From: Cycas panzhihuaensis
Taxonomy: Eukaryota; Cycadophyta
NCBI GenBank assembly: GCA_023213395.1
Contig: CM041465.1
Location: forward strand, 207,583,741 to 207,647,740
Direction of reading: 5' to 3'
DNA: 64,000 bases
Under the pieces are notes generated by a model. It was not told the DNA's origin. It did no database searches and worked only from the letters and a program-made list of their open reading frames with translations. The position numbers and the translations under genes were made by a program. Numbering within the stretch: position 1 is the first letter of the stretch; the number at the start of each line of letters is the position of its first letter. Of this stretch, positions 45,559-57,655 are shown in pieces.

Positions 45559-45988
45559 ATCTCTCCCTTAAAGGTAAAAGGTCATTATGATAAAATCTAT
45601 TCTATGAGGTCTTCATTTAAGCCTCATTATTACATTGACACTTTTGTGGGAAAACCCTCATGGGAAATAAAAATCCACGAACTTTCTAAAATCTATAGCC
45701 CCTTAAATCAAAATGGCTAAGGTGGCTCTTGATGTAGCCTGATAGCCAAGCAGCTTAAATGTGTAGCTTGATTTGCTGAGTCTCCATATACTGTTTGGTC
45801 ATCCCCCATGCCCTTTCAGGTTTTCACAAGTTCTGATTTTCTAAGACTAGTACAACCCTTATCCTTCTGTGCCCACAAGGGGTTTTCACAAATAGGATAG
45901 AGCAAAGACTTACTCTTATTCTTTCGCGCCCACAAGGGATTTTCATGAATGGAATAGAGTATACTGATCATGTTGTCATCTCCTCCAA

Positions 45989-47180
45989 TCAGTCAGAGAT
46001 GGAGGCTCGAAGGCCGAGCTGCCTACGGAACTGTTCAAACTTCACCCTTTGGAGCGGTTTGGTGAAGATATCGGCCACTTGATCTGCTGTGGGGTAGTAC
46101 TCCAGTTGAATTGTGTCGTCATGAACTAGTTCTCGAATCCTGTGGATTTCTGTACTTATGTGTTTGGTATGATCATAAAATACAGGATTTTTTGCCATGT
46201 GGATTGTTTATTGATTATCCACACAAAGGCTAGTAGGACATGTTTGGGTCATATTCAATGTTTCCAATAACTTCCTAAGCCATATCACCTCCTTGCTAGT
46301 CTCAGAAGTAGCAATGTATTCAACTTTGGCAGTTGAATCAACAACTGTCTTTTGCCATCTAGATCTCCATGATATTACTGATGTTCCAAAAAATGTTACA
46401 TACTCGGACGTGGATCTCCCTGTGTCTTTGTCTCCGACAAAGTCTGAGTCTACGTATGCATATAGTTTGAACTCTAAATTGGGTTCATGTAGTAGACCAT
46501 ATTTGCTAGTCATTTTAAGGTACCTCAACACTCGCACTATTGCCTGCCGGTGATTCTGCTTAGGATATGTCATGTAACGAGCAAGAATACCGATAGAGTA
46601 TGCAATATCAAGTCTTATATTCGTAGTATAGATAAGACTAAGTGTTGCGTCTGCTTCTCGATCATCGCCATTAGTTGTCAGTTTGACATTGGGTTCCATT
46701 CGAGTGGCTATAGTTTGAGCATCTTCCAACTGAAACTTTGTTAGAAGATCGTTGTTGTACTTTTCTTGAGAAAGAAAGATTTTGCCATCTTTCTGAGTGA
46801 CTTCAATGCCCAAGTAGTATTTCATCAACCCAAGGTCAGACAGTTCGAACGTTTTAGCTAATTCCTTCTTTAGATGGTTAATTGCCTATTCATCGTTTCC
46901 CGTTATAAGCATATTATCCACAAAGATTAAGAGATAAGTGATTTTATCTTTTTGGTGTTTGATGAACAGTGTTGCATCAATATCCTGGTAGTCACAAACC
47001 TCATATCCAAGTCGCCTCATTCTTTCTGACAACTTGGTGAATCAGGCACAAGGGGCTTGTTTAAGGTTGTACAAGGACTTTTTAAGCCTGCACACCTTAT
47101 GCTTTAGACTAGCAATCTCAAATCCTTCACGCTGAGCCATATAAATTTCTTTTTTAAGATCACCATTGAGAAATGCAGTT
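45989..47180 (-). pseudogene. Element E: reverse transcriptase and RNase H
   Basis: On the minus strand from the right: LNVKTAFLNGDLKKEIYMA-type segment (near 47150), RLKKSLYNLKQAPC (near 47060), a catalytic motif reading FVDN at about 46913-46924 where YVDD is expected, so the second Asp is lost, then open 46828-46208: MMKYYLGIEVTQKDGKIFL, LSLIYTTNIRLDIAYSIG, VLRYLKMTSKYGLL, YVDSDFVGDKDTGRSTSEYV, STAKVEYIATSETSKEVIWL. RNase H ends at 46198-45989: HISTEIHRIRELV and VADIFTKPLQRVKFEQF. The RNase H Asp and Glu positions look kept. Confidence 0.93.
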
Positions 47181-49340
47181 TTTACATTGAGCTGGTGAAT
47201 CTTTTAGCCCTGTTGAGCTGCCAAGGCCATGAGAGTTATGATTGTGGGCCACTTGGTTGTAAGAACAAAGACTTTAGTGCAATCAATGCTTTCCCTTTGT
47301 GTGAATCCCTTTGCTACCAACCTCGCCTTGTGTTTTTCAAGGGCGACATCAAATCTATATTTATTTTTGTACACCTATTTATTTCGAACTACCTTTCTTT
47401 CAAGTGGTAGGTCGACGAGCTCCCATGTACCGTTTTTTATAAGAGATTAATACTCTTCCTTCATGGCATTCCTCCAAGTTGTGTGTTTTACAACTTCTTG
47501 GTACAAGAGGGGCTCTTCATTGAGAGCAAGATGCAGTTCTGCTGGTTCTAACTCAATGAAATGTGATTCCTGCATCTTGGCTCTGTAGCCACTTCAAGTG
47601 CCAATTTCGCCCACCTCATCAGGTCGTATATCCTTATTTAGTTGGCGGGCTTCACGAGAACCTCGAGTTGGGAATGAGGTCTTCATTTCTTTAACTAGAT
47701 GGTCTTCGTTTGAATCCTGAAAAGGATCATTTTGCATATTTGTTGAGGAGGATGTTGACGCATCTGAGGAGCATAGTCCATCTGCCACTGCTTTGCCTTT
47801 GTCAACTCTATTGTTCTTGAATGGTGGTGCATGATATGCACACATTGGTTGAGAGTCATAGCTACTATCCTCTGTGGCTCTATTGTCAGATTCCAATACT
47901 TTGAGTAACTCTTGAGCGTCTCCCCCCCCCCCCCCACCCCAATTTTGGAATCTGTACATCATATTGAGTAGCATCATAATAATGACAATTCAGTGTTTTG
48001 GAGTCCAAATGTAATAATTGATCCTCTGTTTTAGTAAACACCACGTCTCTAATGACGATAATCTTCTGCTGTGAAGGTATAAAAACCTTGTACCCTTTCT
48101 TGTCCATAGGGTATCCAACAAAGATGCCTTTAAGTGCCCTGGGCTAGAGTTTGTTTCTATCTCCATCTAGTATATGGGCATAACATGTTGATCCAAATAT
48201 TTTGAAGTGGTAGGTAGTGGGGGCCTGTCCAATCCACTTTTCATTAGGAAAAGTTCCTCCTTTAAATGCGCTGACAACATTCATGCAATAAACAGTTGTC
48301 CAAATTGCTTCCGCCCATAGGTAAGCAAGTACATTTTTATAAACCAACATAGCTCGAGCCATATTCATAATAGACCTGTTCATGCGCTCGGCAACTCCAT
48401 TCTGTTGGGGGGTGTCTGTTATTGTAGTGTGATTCTTGATGCCATTGTCCCATAGATAGGTTTCAAAGTCAGTAGAGGTATATTCTCCACCATTATCTGT
48501 TCGAAGACACTTAATCTGATAACCTGACTCATTTTTAGCGCGAGCTTTAAAAGCTTTAAAGACACCAAATGACTCATCTTTCCTGGTCAGAAAAGCCACC
48601 CACACTTTCTTGATAAAATCATCAATAAAGGATATATAATATAATTTCTGCTTCAACGATGGAATGGACATTGGTCTGCATAGATTAGAGTGTACCAATT
48701 GAAGAGGATGACTCGATTTCCACTGACTATGCTTCATATTTAAAGGGCTTGGAGGAGAACTTGGGCAGACCTGGAAGGGTTTGACAAAGGTCTCTAAGTC
48801 AATTGATAAGAACATGACCCATGTGAGTATGCCAAAGAGCTTCTAGGGATAACTTAGGGTGTGTCAAAGTGGTATTAAAAGCAAAGTCTTCATCAGCACA
48901 AGGGCTTTGAGTACAATTAGCTTCAGAAGATGGGGAGTCATTCAACTTAAATAATTTGCTAGTAAGCTTTCCAATCAAGACCACTTGATTTGTTGGAGGG
49001 TGAATGACCTAGAGAGTTTGGTCACTTGCAGTAACACTAAGATCGAATCTATTGGAGACAAGAGTGGATAAGGATAGTAGATTTTGTTTCAGATTAGAAA
49101 TGTACAGGACATCAAGTAATGTAAAGTCTCTTAAGCCTTGGAGTTTTAGGCATATGTTTCCAATACCTTCGACTGGTTGTTGAGATTTGTCAGCCATGTG
49201 AACGACACCATATACATTGGAATCAAAAGTTTAATATTGATCCCAATTGCAGGTCATATGTTGTGTTGCTCCTGTATCCATGATCAATGAGGAGGTGTTT
49301 GAAGTTATGCTATTTGTGACTCCAAGAGGGTTTGCATTCA
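47181..49340 (-). pseudogene. Element E: protease remnant, integrase and linker
   Basis: Protease active site LIMDTGATQHMTCNW near 49290-49245. Pre-integrase LLDVLYISNLKQNLLSLS (open 49197-49009) and ALWHTHMGHVLI (48984-48799) follow. Integrase is open at 48815-48144 (223 codons): LVHSNLCRPMS, YYISFIDDFIKKVWVAF, LRTDNGGEYTSTDF, TPQQNGVAERMNRS, YLWAEAIWTTVYCMN, HFKIFGSTCYAHI. The first Asp of DDE reads Asn (HSN); the second Asp and the Glu are kept. The linker (48107-47594) contains a run of 14 C at 47922-47935 that scrambles the frame (Gly run). Confidence 0.93.
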
Positions 49341-50446
49341 TGATTCAAGATCACAAGTGGCATAGCCACAATAAGCTTCAAAATACCTCTTAGTTTGATC
49401 AATGGTTCTTCCCTCAAGTCTTTGAATGTGTGTTTGAGCAAAACCTACGCCACCAAGCTGTTCTTCACATGTTTCATCAACATTATAAGCCTTGTATTTT
49501 TGTTGAAATTTAGACAACTTGTATGCAAGTATACGACAATCCTTTGGAAGGTGTCATTTCCTATTGCAACTTTTGCACATGATAATCTGATTTCCAGTTC
49601 CTAAAGTACTGATTTGGCCTGATTGTCTTGCATTAAAAGGTGGTGCTTGGCCTTGAGAATATCTAGGCTGTTGTTGTTGAGGGTTTTGTTGACCTTGTGG
49701 CTGATTTCCCATATTTCTTCCTCTTCCTCTTGCTCGGTTGTTTTCTCTGCCGCGAAAGGGACCTCGATTCTTTGTGTAGCAAGTTTCTTCTTTCACCTCA
49801 AAGGTTGTATCTAGAAGAGATTCAGAGGCTACAAAGTTGGTATCAAAGGTCTTGTCAAATTCTATAAACTTATCGACAAGTGCTTCAAAGTTGAGTGTCT
49901 TCAATGTTCCACTAGATTGAAGACTTCCAAGCAAGCTTTTATAATCAGGGACATGTAGACATGATTAGATCAAGAATGCCCAAGTGATGCATTGGGTCTT
50001 AAAATCTTTGTCAATTGCTTGTTTTATTGGTCGAAGGAGATTTATTATCTCATGAGGTCATCCCTTTTGCATTTTTTATTTGTTCATTTTTAGAACAAGA
50101 TGAACAAATTCTAAGTTTGACTTGCTATTAAAGTTCTTCTTGAGAACTTCAAGGACCTTCCAGGCTATATCATGTTACTCTTCGTCAATCAAATTGTGCA
50201 AGAAGTGATCAATAACCAAAAAAATTCCTGCACGAATCTTTTCATCATCTATCTCCATTGTAATTTAGCTGCAGGATCTGCTAGAGCTACGGGTGGCATT
50301 CCTCTAGAGGCAAGTGTCGTAGCTTACAGATGAGCTCTCCAAAGGCCTTCATACTTAACAACATTCTTAACTCCAGTATACCATATATCCCAATTGTTTT
50401 TCCCTTTTAAGATGATGTTTACATTCTGCTTAAATTGAGAAGACAT
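49341..50446 (-). pseudogene. Element E: gag
   Basis: Start ATG 50446: MSSQFKQNVNIILKGKNNWD, followed by GLWRAH-type capsid sequence with stops. The C-terminal part is open at 49934-49554: FIEFDKTFDTNFVASESLLD, then an Arg/Gly/Gln-rich stretch GPFRGRENNRARGRGRN, QPQGQQNPQQQQPRYSQGQ, and a zinc knuckle CKSCNRK...H...DC in which a stop replaces the Gly before His. RNA-binding RG/Q-rich tails of this type are usual in copia gag. Confidence 0.88.
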
Positions 50447-52470
50447 AGTGAAGATGATGAAGTAAAAGAGATAGTGAAGAAATAGTAAACAAAAATGCTA
50501 CTTACAGGTGTGGCTGGTACACCTAGTGCAACAGGGAGAAATATGATTAAGCAACAAGCAATGATAATAGGCCACTAACACTTGTGGCAAATACTTCTGA
50601 CGCAATAGGGTTTGATGATGTGTACAAATGGCTATATAATGATCACAAAGATAAATGATGTGTCATGTGATGATAAAATCAAGATTATGCTCATGTAGAA
50701 GCTGGCATGTGGGTGTACACAACTAAAAAACCAAGTCAGATGTAGGATATGTGATCAAACCTAAATCTTTATCTCAAGTCCAAAGTAGTTGAGATGCTGA
50801 TGCCTAAGGGGGCTTCTAGTATACGTATAAGGGCCTTCACCCACAATACCTGCACCTGCACTTGGTGATGAAATCCAAGTCACAGTGGAGCCCAAATACT
50901 CCCAGTTCACCATTGAGCAGCTATATACCTCCTCCGAAAAGTCAAACGGTACATGTGTATCCCACAGCTATGACGGATATTGGATCGAGTATATTTTAAT
51001 CTTGATTAAAGTTTTCAATTTTCCGGGTGGTTATCAGAATTATCTCTGATTGGAGGCCGTAGGGATGGCTAACCTATCCCTCCACCACTATTCCGGTTAA
51101 GATCAGACCCAGTATGAAACTCACACCTCCCTTAGGGCCCAGACTTCGGCCAAGTGTGGTCTATTTCAACCAAGGCGAGTGTGCGCACAAGTCAAGAATT
51201 GGCAATATAAGTCGTACGGATGAGATTTCTTTTAGGAAATAATGCAAGTTGTTTCCAAATAACTTGAACTGAAACTGAAATGGAAAGATGTCAAATGTGC
51301 TTGCTTGCCTTCTGCGTTTGCTTTGTTGTTGTTGCTGCTTTATGCTATTTGTAGAAATAGAAAGAGCGTGCTAAATTTAGCAGGGGAACCAGATGTTGCT
51401 GTCGATCCAAGGTTTCCCTTGTTTTAATACAATGTTTCAAAATATTTTTTTGGAAATTTCAATACAAAAGCCACAAAGGGCCAAAAGGTGGATCAGCTTA
51501 CTGTTAAAATGCTGATTTTTCTAAATCAAAATGCATACTATTTTGCCTTATTTTTTGATTTTTTTTTACAAAGTTTACAAATAATAATAAATAGACAAAA
51601 TTTTCTAAAAATTATAAATATGGAGGCCTAAATGATGGAATTTGAATGTATGGCAAAAGAAAAAAGTGTTTAGAATGTTGTTTTTGATAAGATAGTGAAG
51701 TCAGATTTCTGAAAAGACATAAAAACTTTTTGCTAAAAAAAAACACAAAAGTTGAATCTTGCCATATTCATTGTCTCAGAATCCAAACTCCAATATGTCA
51801 ACAGCTTTATCTTGACACGTACATCAACTTTTCTTTCTGCATCATCTCCAAAAACGGCCAAAAAATTGCCCAAAATGCCCTCGCAACGTTGTTTGTGGGG
51901 TTGAAGAGGCAAATTCAACATTTGTCAGAAAACTGCAAATATCTCATTAACCGGTAGATGAAATTTGATGAGATCTGTCTCAGAATGCTTCTGAGATATA
52001 AATTTACTAGATCCTTCAAAAAATTTTCAAATTTTCAGTTTATATTTAAAGGATTTTATTGCGAAAAGTGCATTAAATCACTCATCCGCAAATTTTGATC
52101 TTTTGTTTCAGCCAAAACTGGTTGTTGTAGGCTGAATCTGAAGTTACTCCAGAAGACAAAAATGATCCTCTTGGTAAGGCGACCCTATATGTCAAATTTC
52201 ATCAAAATCTAAGATAATCAAAATTTTCATAAAATTTTAGGCCTTCAATGCTTCCAAGGTTGTTTCAACAACCAAACGGCTTCAAAAGTCTGTCTTTTTC
52301 ACCTCTGAAATTCTACACGCATAGAAAAAATAGCATCATATAAAATAATATAATTTTAAGCTCTCTAATACAAAAGAAAGTTTTCAAATAAACTCTCAAC
52401 CTCACATGAATTGTGAGTGAGAGGCATTAATGGCTCCGTACAAGCTTATTGAGGAAATGTGGCCAACAAT
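50447..52470 (-). other. Long 5' leader of element E
   Basis: About 2 kb without recognised protein between PBS and gag. It includes pieces typical of old plant repeats (for example AAATATCTCATTAACCGG...GATGAAATTTGATGAGA near 51938-51980). Open stretches at 51730-51957 (+) and 51733-51921 (-) look fortuitous. Confidence 0.6.
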
Positions 52471-52483
52471 GGCTCTGATAACA
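52471..52483 (-). other. Primer binding site of element E
   Basis: The element strand reads TGTTATCAGAGCC, one mismatch to the tRNA-iMet site TGGTATCAGAGCC, two bases from the LTR. Confidence 0.9.
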
Positions 52484-52485
52484 TT

Positions 52486-52791
52486 TGTTGGCTAAAGGAT
52501 CTGGTTGCCAGATTCCACTACACTAAAGCAATGGCACATAATAAGAACAAAATGAAGAGAACAAGATTAAGAGCAAAAATGAGAGGTGAGAATTATTACT
52601 TTCCCTTTCACATTTAGTGTTATATATCAGGGGATGTGCATTAGGGTTTCCAAAGGAGTTTCTTGCCTAATAACATGATCCCGAAATTACACTTAAATAT
52701 AAATGAAATTACATTTAACTATGTGACTTAACTAACCTAAAGTCATCTTCATATAATCAATCTAATGACCTTGATGCATTAACATCCATCA
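52486..52791 (-). repeat. 5' LTR of element E
   Basis: 306 bp, TGTTGGCTAAAGG...CATCCATCA, followed by the CCCAC target copy. TATATAAC box on the element strand near 52622-52632. Confidence 0.94.
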
Positions 52792-53473
52792 CCCACAACA
52801 TCTGCCCACTTGAATCTTTGACGATCGTTCTATCTTCATAGCGCATGGTTTGTGTTTTGCCCTAAATGTTCCACAACTTTACGAGTTGCTAATCTTATGC
52901 CCCTTGACTTTAGTCTTGGTATCATGGCTACAACTCAACTGCATTCGCAGGCCCTATAAATTGTCCTTCAAAATCTTGGCTCCTCAGCCATCTTCTGCAT
53001 GAGTGTTTTTGCCCCAAACATCCCATGATTACTTGTTCGACCCCCTTGATACCCTCTTTTTCTTTTTTTCTTAATTCAAATTGGATTTAAATTGCGAAAC
53101 CTCCAACAATATTTGCTTGACCATAACAAATTTTGAATTTTAAGTTTTAAATAGGCATATTGAATCCTCATTAAACTTTTGCTCTCAATAGCTTATGAAC
53201 ACCAACAACAAATCCAACACCCTACCACAGAAAATTTCCACCAGAATTTCCCTCTCCACCTCCCCCTCCCCCTAAAAAAAAGAAAAACAAAAAAAACCAC
53301 TGCAACATGCCTGGAATTTAATGATGCCCTAGGGCTGCAACTCCTACATTTGACTTTCCAGCTTGAGAAACATCTTTTTCTTCAAATTCTAGAGACTCAG
53401 ACTAGCTCAACAAACCCTAGAAACAAGCCCCACTTGTTTGTATAATTAGTAGATCTAGCTCTCCTCTCACAAA
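52792..53473 (-). other. Leader of element P, no gene recognised
   Basis: Sequence between E and the P PBS. Pyrimidine-rich on the plus strand near 53040-53070 and 53245-53300. The 88-codon open stretch at 53179-53445 (+) is Thr/Leu/Gln-rich without motif and antisense to the element. Confidence 0.5.
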
Positions 53474-53488
53474 TTGGCTCTGATACCA
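53474..53488 (-). other. Primer binding site of element P
   Basis: The element strand reads TGGTATCAGAGCCAA, a perfect tRNA-iMet match over 13 bases, two bases from an LTR start. Confidence 0.88.
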
Positions 53489-53490
53489 AA

Positions 53491-53786
53491 TGTGACTAAA
53501 TTAAAATGAGCTAAGAATAGTATTGCACACTGATTGTTCCTAGTGGAATTGGTCCACCTCATTATTAATCCTCAATGCTTTGTATAATTCACGCTCAGTA
53601 ACAATCCAATAGGCATATAGCACCCTTGAAACCTGTCACGCATTCATTAAAGGAATATGTAATTGTCCTAAACACTTGTCATCCATCAAGGGATGACTTT
53701 TATGACTTACCAAACTTAGCCTAAGGACGTATTAGGACCTATGACATTAAGCTATGACCCTAATACTGTAAACATTAATTCTAACA
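53491..53786 (-). repeat. 5' LTR of element P
   Basis: 296 bp, TGTGACTAAATTAAAATG...ATTCTAACA, placed by the PBS on its left. Its partner LTR is not in the window, so P is either truncated or extends, broken up by E and C, to the left. Confidence 0.75.
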
Positions 53787-54027
53787 TATATAGCCATACG
53801 GACTTGTGGGACAAAACAATTTTAGGAGGAGAACTAGACCAAGAATTCTAGGGGTGGTTTGTTATTACAAAACTGCCCCATAAACCATTGCATAACTCGA
53901 AATATTATGAAAAAAATTATTTAAAAATAAGAAACCCTAGTTGCATGTTAGTTTTTACAATTTTTTGGTGGAGAAAAATGCAGGAAACCTATAGAGATGA
54001 GCATTCAGCTCTAACATCGATTGATGA
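53787..54027. other. Gene-free spacer between P and D
   Basis: AT-rich, nothing recognised. A GCATTCAGCTCTAACATCGA stretch lies just left of the D LTR. Confidence 0.5.
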
Positions 54028-54557
54028 TGGAAACAACCTAAGATCTCTAGGAGAGGGAGTATGCTAGCACAAAAGATGATTAGCATTACAATAAACAACA
54101 CTATAAAGAAGAGTAATGAAGTAATGAAAAACTCAATGAAGCAAGCATATGAAGAACTTAAAATATGGAGGAGTAGGAATTGAACCTCACTTCAAATAAA
54201 CAAGATTAACTTGTATTCAAAATAACAGCATAACAATACAAGACTCACTCACCATATGCGATACATGAGAATTGGTCTTAATATATAGAGATGGAGGAGA
54301 GACCTTAGGGGACTTGATGTTTGACAAGTGTCAAACATCCAAGCCATGCCTTTTGCATGTGAGACAAGTGTCCCTTAAGCTCTCTTGTGAGCAAAAGCGC
54401 ATAAGGGGTAAATTGACCGTCAAGTCACAACATCGTACTACTAGAAAGAATGTCGGTGTGTACTTTATCACACTAGTTGGTAAAGCACCCTTACATAAAA
54501 TATATTACATTATAATATAAAATACATTACTTAACATTTAAACATAAAGGTCTAACA
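54028..54557 (-). repeat. 3' LTR of element D
   Basis: 530 bp. The element strand starts TGTTAGACCTTTATG and ends GGTTGTTTCCA. Same family as the A and C LTRs. The element-strand sequence AACATTAAGGCAGG before it is a weakened purine tract. Confidence 0.87.
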
Positions 54558-56640
54558 CCTGCCTTAATGTTTACAATGTTAAGTTCAACACCAATGTGTT
54601 GCACTAACCAAGAGGTTGCTCCAAAAATTCCTCCATTGCAGAGTCATCGTTGAGAAAGGCATTCATCATCATCATTTGATGGATTGGCCATTTGCATTGA
54701 GTAGTTTGGGCCAATGTTGATTTAACGATGTTCATATTTGTCCTAGGTGCAAAGGTTGCTCCATACTCAAAGCCTTCTTTCTGTCTAAATCCTTTGGCCA
54801 CCTATCGAGCTTTGTGTTGCTCGATAGAACCGTCAGATCGAAATTTGGTTTTATGTCTCCTTTTGCATTTGTTTGCCTGATTCCTATTAGGCAATTTTAC
54901 CAAATCTGAAATTTCATTCTTTGTAATAAAATGGTTTTCCATGGCAACTTTCCACTTTTCATTTTTACTAGGCTCCTCAAAAATAGAAGGCTCATCAACA
55001 CAAAGTATATTAGTCATAAGTGCATAATTGACTAATTGTTGCTGCATTTTAGATGGACATTTTCTTTTTATGACTTGTACATCCTGTACTATCTAAGTAT
55101 ACCATTTGGGCAACTTCTTCATGGATGTAACTTGAACATCAACATTTTGGGTCTATAATGGTTGATCAACCTTAAAAGCACTACCAGGGTTAAGAGGTGT
55201 TGCTGATGAAGATGGAGTAGAAGTAGACGAAGAAGTGACGGGAGTAAAAGATGAGCATGGTCTAGAAGATTGTGAGGTAAGAAAATCCTCAACAATTTGT
55301 TTGCCTTTATCAAGAGGAAGATGGATGGATGCATGTTCCATTTCCTTATTATCTTCAGCAAAGATTACATCTCTAGATATGTGCATTTTCTTGGTAGTGG
55401 GATCATAGACTCTGTATGCTTTGCTGCTAATAAAGTAACCAACGAAAATGCATTTTAGACTTTTATTGTCTAATTTTGTCCTTTATTGTTAGGGAATGTG
55501 CATATAAGTAGTGCACCCAAAAGTCCTCAAATGGTTCATAGTTGGCGTTTTGCCAGACCAAGTCTCCTTTGGTATCACATTGGTGACTGTTGTAGTAGGT
55601 CTCCTACTGGCCACATAAGTTGTTGTATAAAATGCTTCTACCTAATAGGATAATGGAAGCCCTTTTGCATGCATCATTACTTTGGCTTTGCTTGCCAAAG
55701 TCTTGTTCATCCTCTCAGTGACTCCATTTTGTTGAAGTGTGTATGGAGCAATGAGTTATTACTTGATCCCATTATCTCTACAAAACTGGTTCAATTCTCT
55801 TGAAGTAAATTCATCTCCATCGTTAGACTGTAATATTTTGATCGGCAGATCTGGTTCATTTTCCACAAGAAGTTTGAATTGTTGGAATTTTTCCAAAACT
55901 TCAAATTTATGTTTGATGAAATAAACCCAAACTTTGTGTGAAAAGTCATCAATGAGTGATATAATAAATTGCTCCTCCAAGAAATAGTGCGGACATAGAC
56001 CCACATAAATCTGTATGTACCAGCTGCAAGGGTCGTGATGCACGCCATGCTTTGCCTTTAGGAAAATGCTTTGAATGTTGTTTCCCCATGATACATGCCT
56101 CACAAAGACATTTAGATGTAGAAATCTTTGGAAGCCCATACACCATGCTTTTGTTAAACATTATTTTGATGTTGTCTAGGGTCAAGTGGCCTAGCCTATT
56201 ATGCCGAAGTTGCTCTTTGGTCAATGACCATGAAACAAATAATACAGGAGAAGTATCAAGTGTTATGTTTGAAGCATCCAATTTATAAAGTCCATGGTTT
56301 TCATAACCAATGGCAATCACTTGGATCATTCATGTCACCAACAGTGCATTTTCCCCCTTAAACAGACCACTTATCTATTGCTTGTCCAATTGGCTAATAG
56401 ATAGAAGGCTTTTGTGCATTGAAGGCACTAAATAAGCATTACTTATGGGAAATGTTGAAGAAGGGCGATTTGGTGAGTGGAAAGAGAAAATTTTGCCCAT
56501 CCTAGATATTTGTACAATTTCATAGTTGCCGAAGGTGATTGTTTGCCCATTTCCTTGTTTAACATCATAAAGCAAGTCCTTGTCACCGATCATATGACAG
56601 GATGTTCCTAAATCAACAATTCAAGTGCTATTACTATTTG
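54558..56640 (-). pseudogene. Element D: pre-integrase, integrase, linker and RT start
   Basis: From the right on the minus strand: DLLYDVKQGNGQTITFGNYE (56593-56375), LFVSWSLTKEQLRHNRLGHL and CLCEACIMGKQHSKHFPKG (56329-55949), integrase LVHTDLCGS, LIDDFSHKVWVYFI, LQSNDGDEFTSREL (the second DDE Asp position reads Asn), NGVTERMNK-type sequence after a frame change near 55730, LRTFGCTTYMHI, and VYDPTTKKMHISRDVIF. The linker IHLPLDKGKQIVEDFLTSQ follows (55386-55153), then the RT start VAMENHFITKNEISDLVKLP and FEYGATFAPRTNMNIV (55047-54604). Then the frame runs straight to LGVELNIVN-like C-terminal sequence and the LTR: the RT catalytic part and RNase H are deleted at about 54600. Confidence 0.9.
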
Positions 56641-57655
56641 TGGTGTGATAAGCACAAAATAATTTGTCTTCACCATCAACAAACTGATTAGCATGGTGTT
56701 GATTGCCACCTCTAAATGCCCCCTTTCCACTGTGACCTCAAAATTCACCTTGATTTGGTCTATGAAGGGGTTGTTGTTGTTGTTACTGCTGCATGTCAAA
56801 CTGACGCTTCCAACACTCTTCTTGAATGTGGCCCTTTTTACCATAATAATGGCAATAAACACTAGCTTTTGATGGGCCAATATTTAAGTTCTAAACTGTT
56901 TGTTGATGTTTGGTTTGAGAGTTTGTTTGCCCTTATACTTGACCGTGAATGCTCCTAATGTAGATGGTTCACCTTGTCAAGAGTAGATTTGCTCCTCTCA
57001 CAATAGTAGACTTTCAAGTTGAATGAAAGTCATTGTGCTAAGTGTGCATCCTTATGTCATAAAATAAATGAAGTTGTTGTACTTCCTTGGTAATGCACGA
57101 AACGTGGCAGTCATAAGGTCTTCATTGGAAGCCAATTTACCAAGTGTCGTCAACTCATTGTTGATCTCTTTGATTGAAGACAAGCTCAATAAAAATCAAA
57201 GTAAATAATTTTCCTTTTGTCATTACAATGCAAGCATCATCTCGCCTTTCATACAAAGCACTTAAAGTATCCCAAGCTTCTTTAGAAGTAGAAGCACATG
57301 TAATATTTTAATCCACAACAATATCCACAATCATATGAAGAAATGCTAAGGCTATTTCATCCTTAGCTTCCAAAGCATCCAACCAAAACAAGATCAGGAT
57401 AGATGATTACATCTCTATCTCTTGGGTTTTCAATAGGAATAGGCTTGGGACTTTTACCAGATACATATATCCAAAATTCATTCATAATCAACAAATTTTT
57501 TGTTTGTTTCTTCTATTCTTGAAAGTTGTCTTGTTAATTTAATATGGCTTACATTGAGCATGTTAATGGATGGCATTATGTTAAAGTTATTTTTAAAAAA
57601 TGCTTTTGAAGTTAACAAATAACTTGAAGACTCAAGGTTTTTGTTGTTTAAGTTC
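56641..57655 (-). pseudogene. Element D: gag and zinc knuckle region
   Basis: On the minus strand, gag starts near 57655 (NFNIMPSINMLNVSHIKLT-type, frame broken), has an ETKDEIALAFLHMIVDIVVD-like segment near 57300-57390, a SSIKEINNELTTLGKLASNE-like segment near 57120-57180, and a Gln-rich tail (QQ run near 56770-56790) with a decayed knuckle CHYYGKKGHIQEEC near 56820-56860 in which the second Cys reads Tyr. Protease sequence with a SCHMIGDKD-like remnant follows toward 56590. It aligns with C gag over its full length. Confidence 0.8.

Larger units (their letters stand above)
45235..52791 (-). mobile_element. Copia element E, structurally complete
   Basis: Minus-strand copia of 7557 bp. LTRs at 45235-45558 and 52486-52791, perfect target duplication CCCAC (45230-45234 and 52792-52796), PBS next to the right LTR, a leader of about 2 kb, then gag, protease, integrase, RT and RNase H in order. 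LTRs differ at about 29 of 306 aligned positions by hand count, some 23 of them transitions. Coding frames carry stops and frameshifts, so it is dead, but no large segment is lost. It lies in the leader of element P. Confidence 0.95.
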
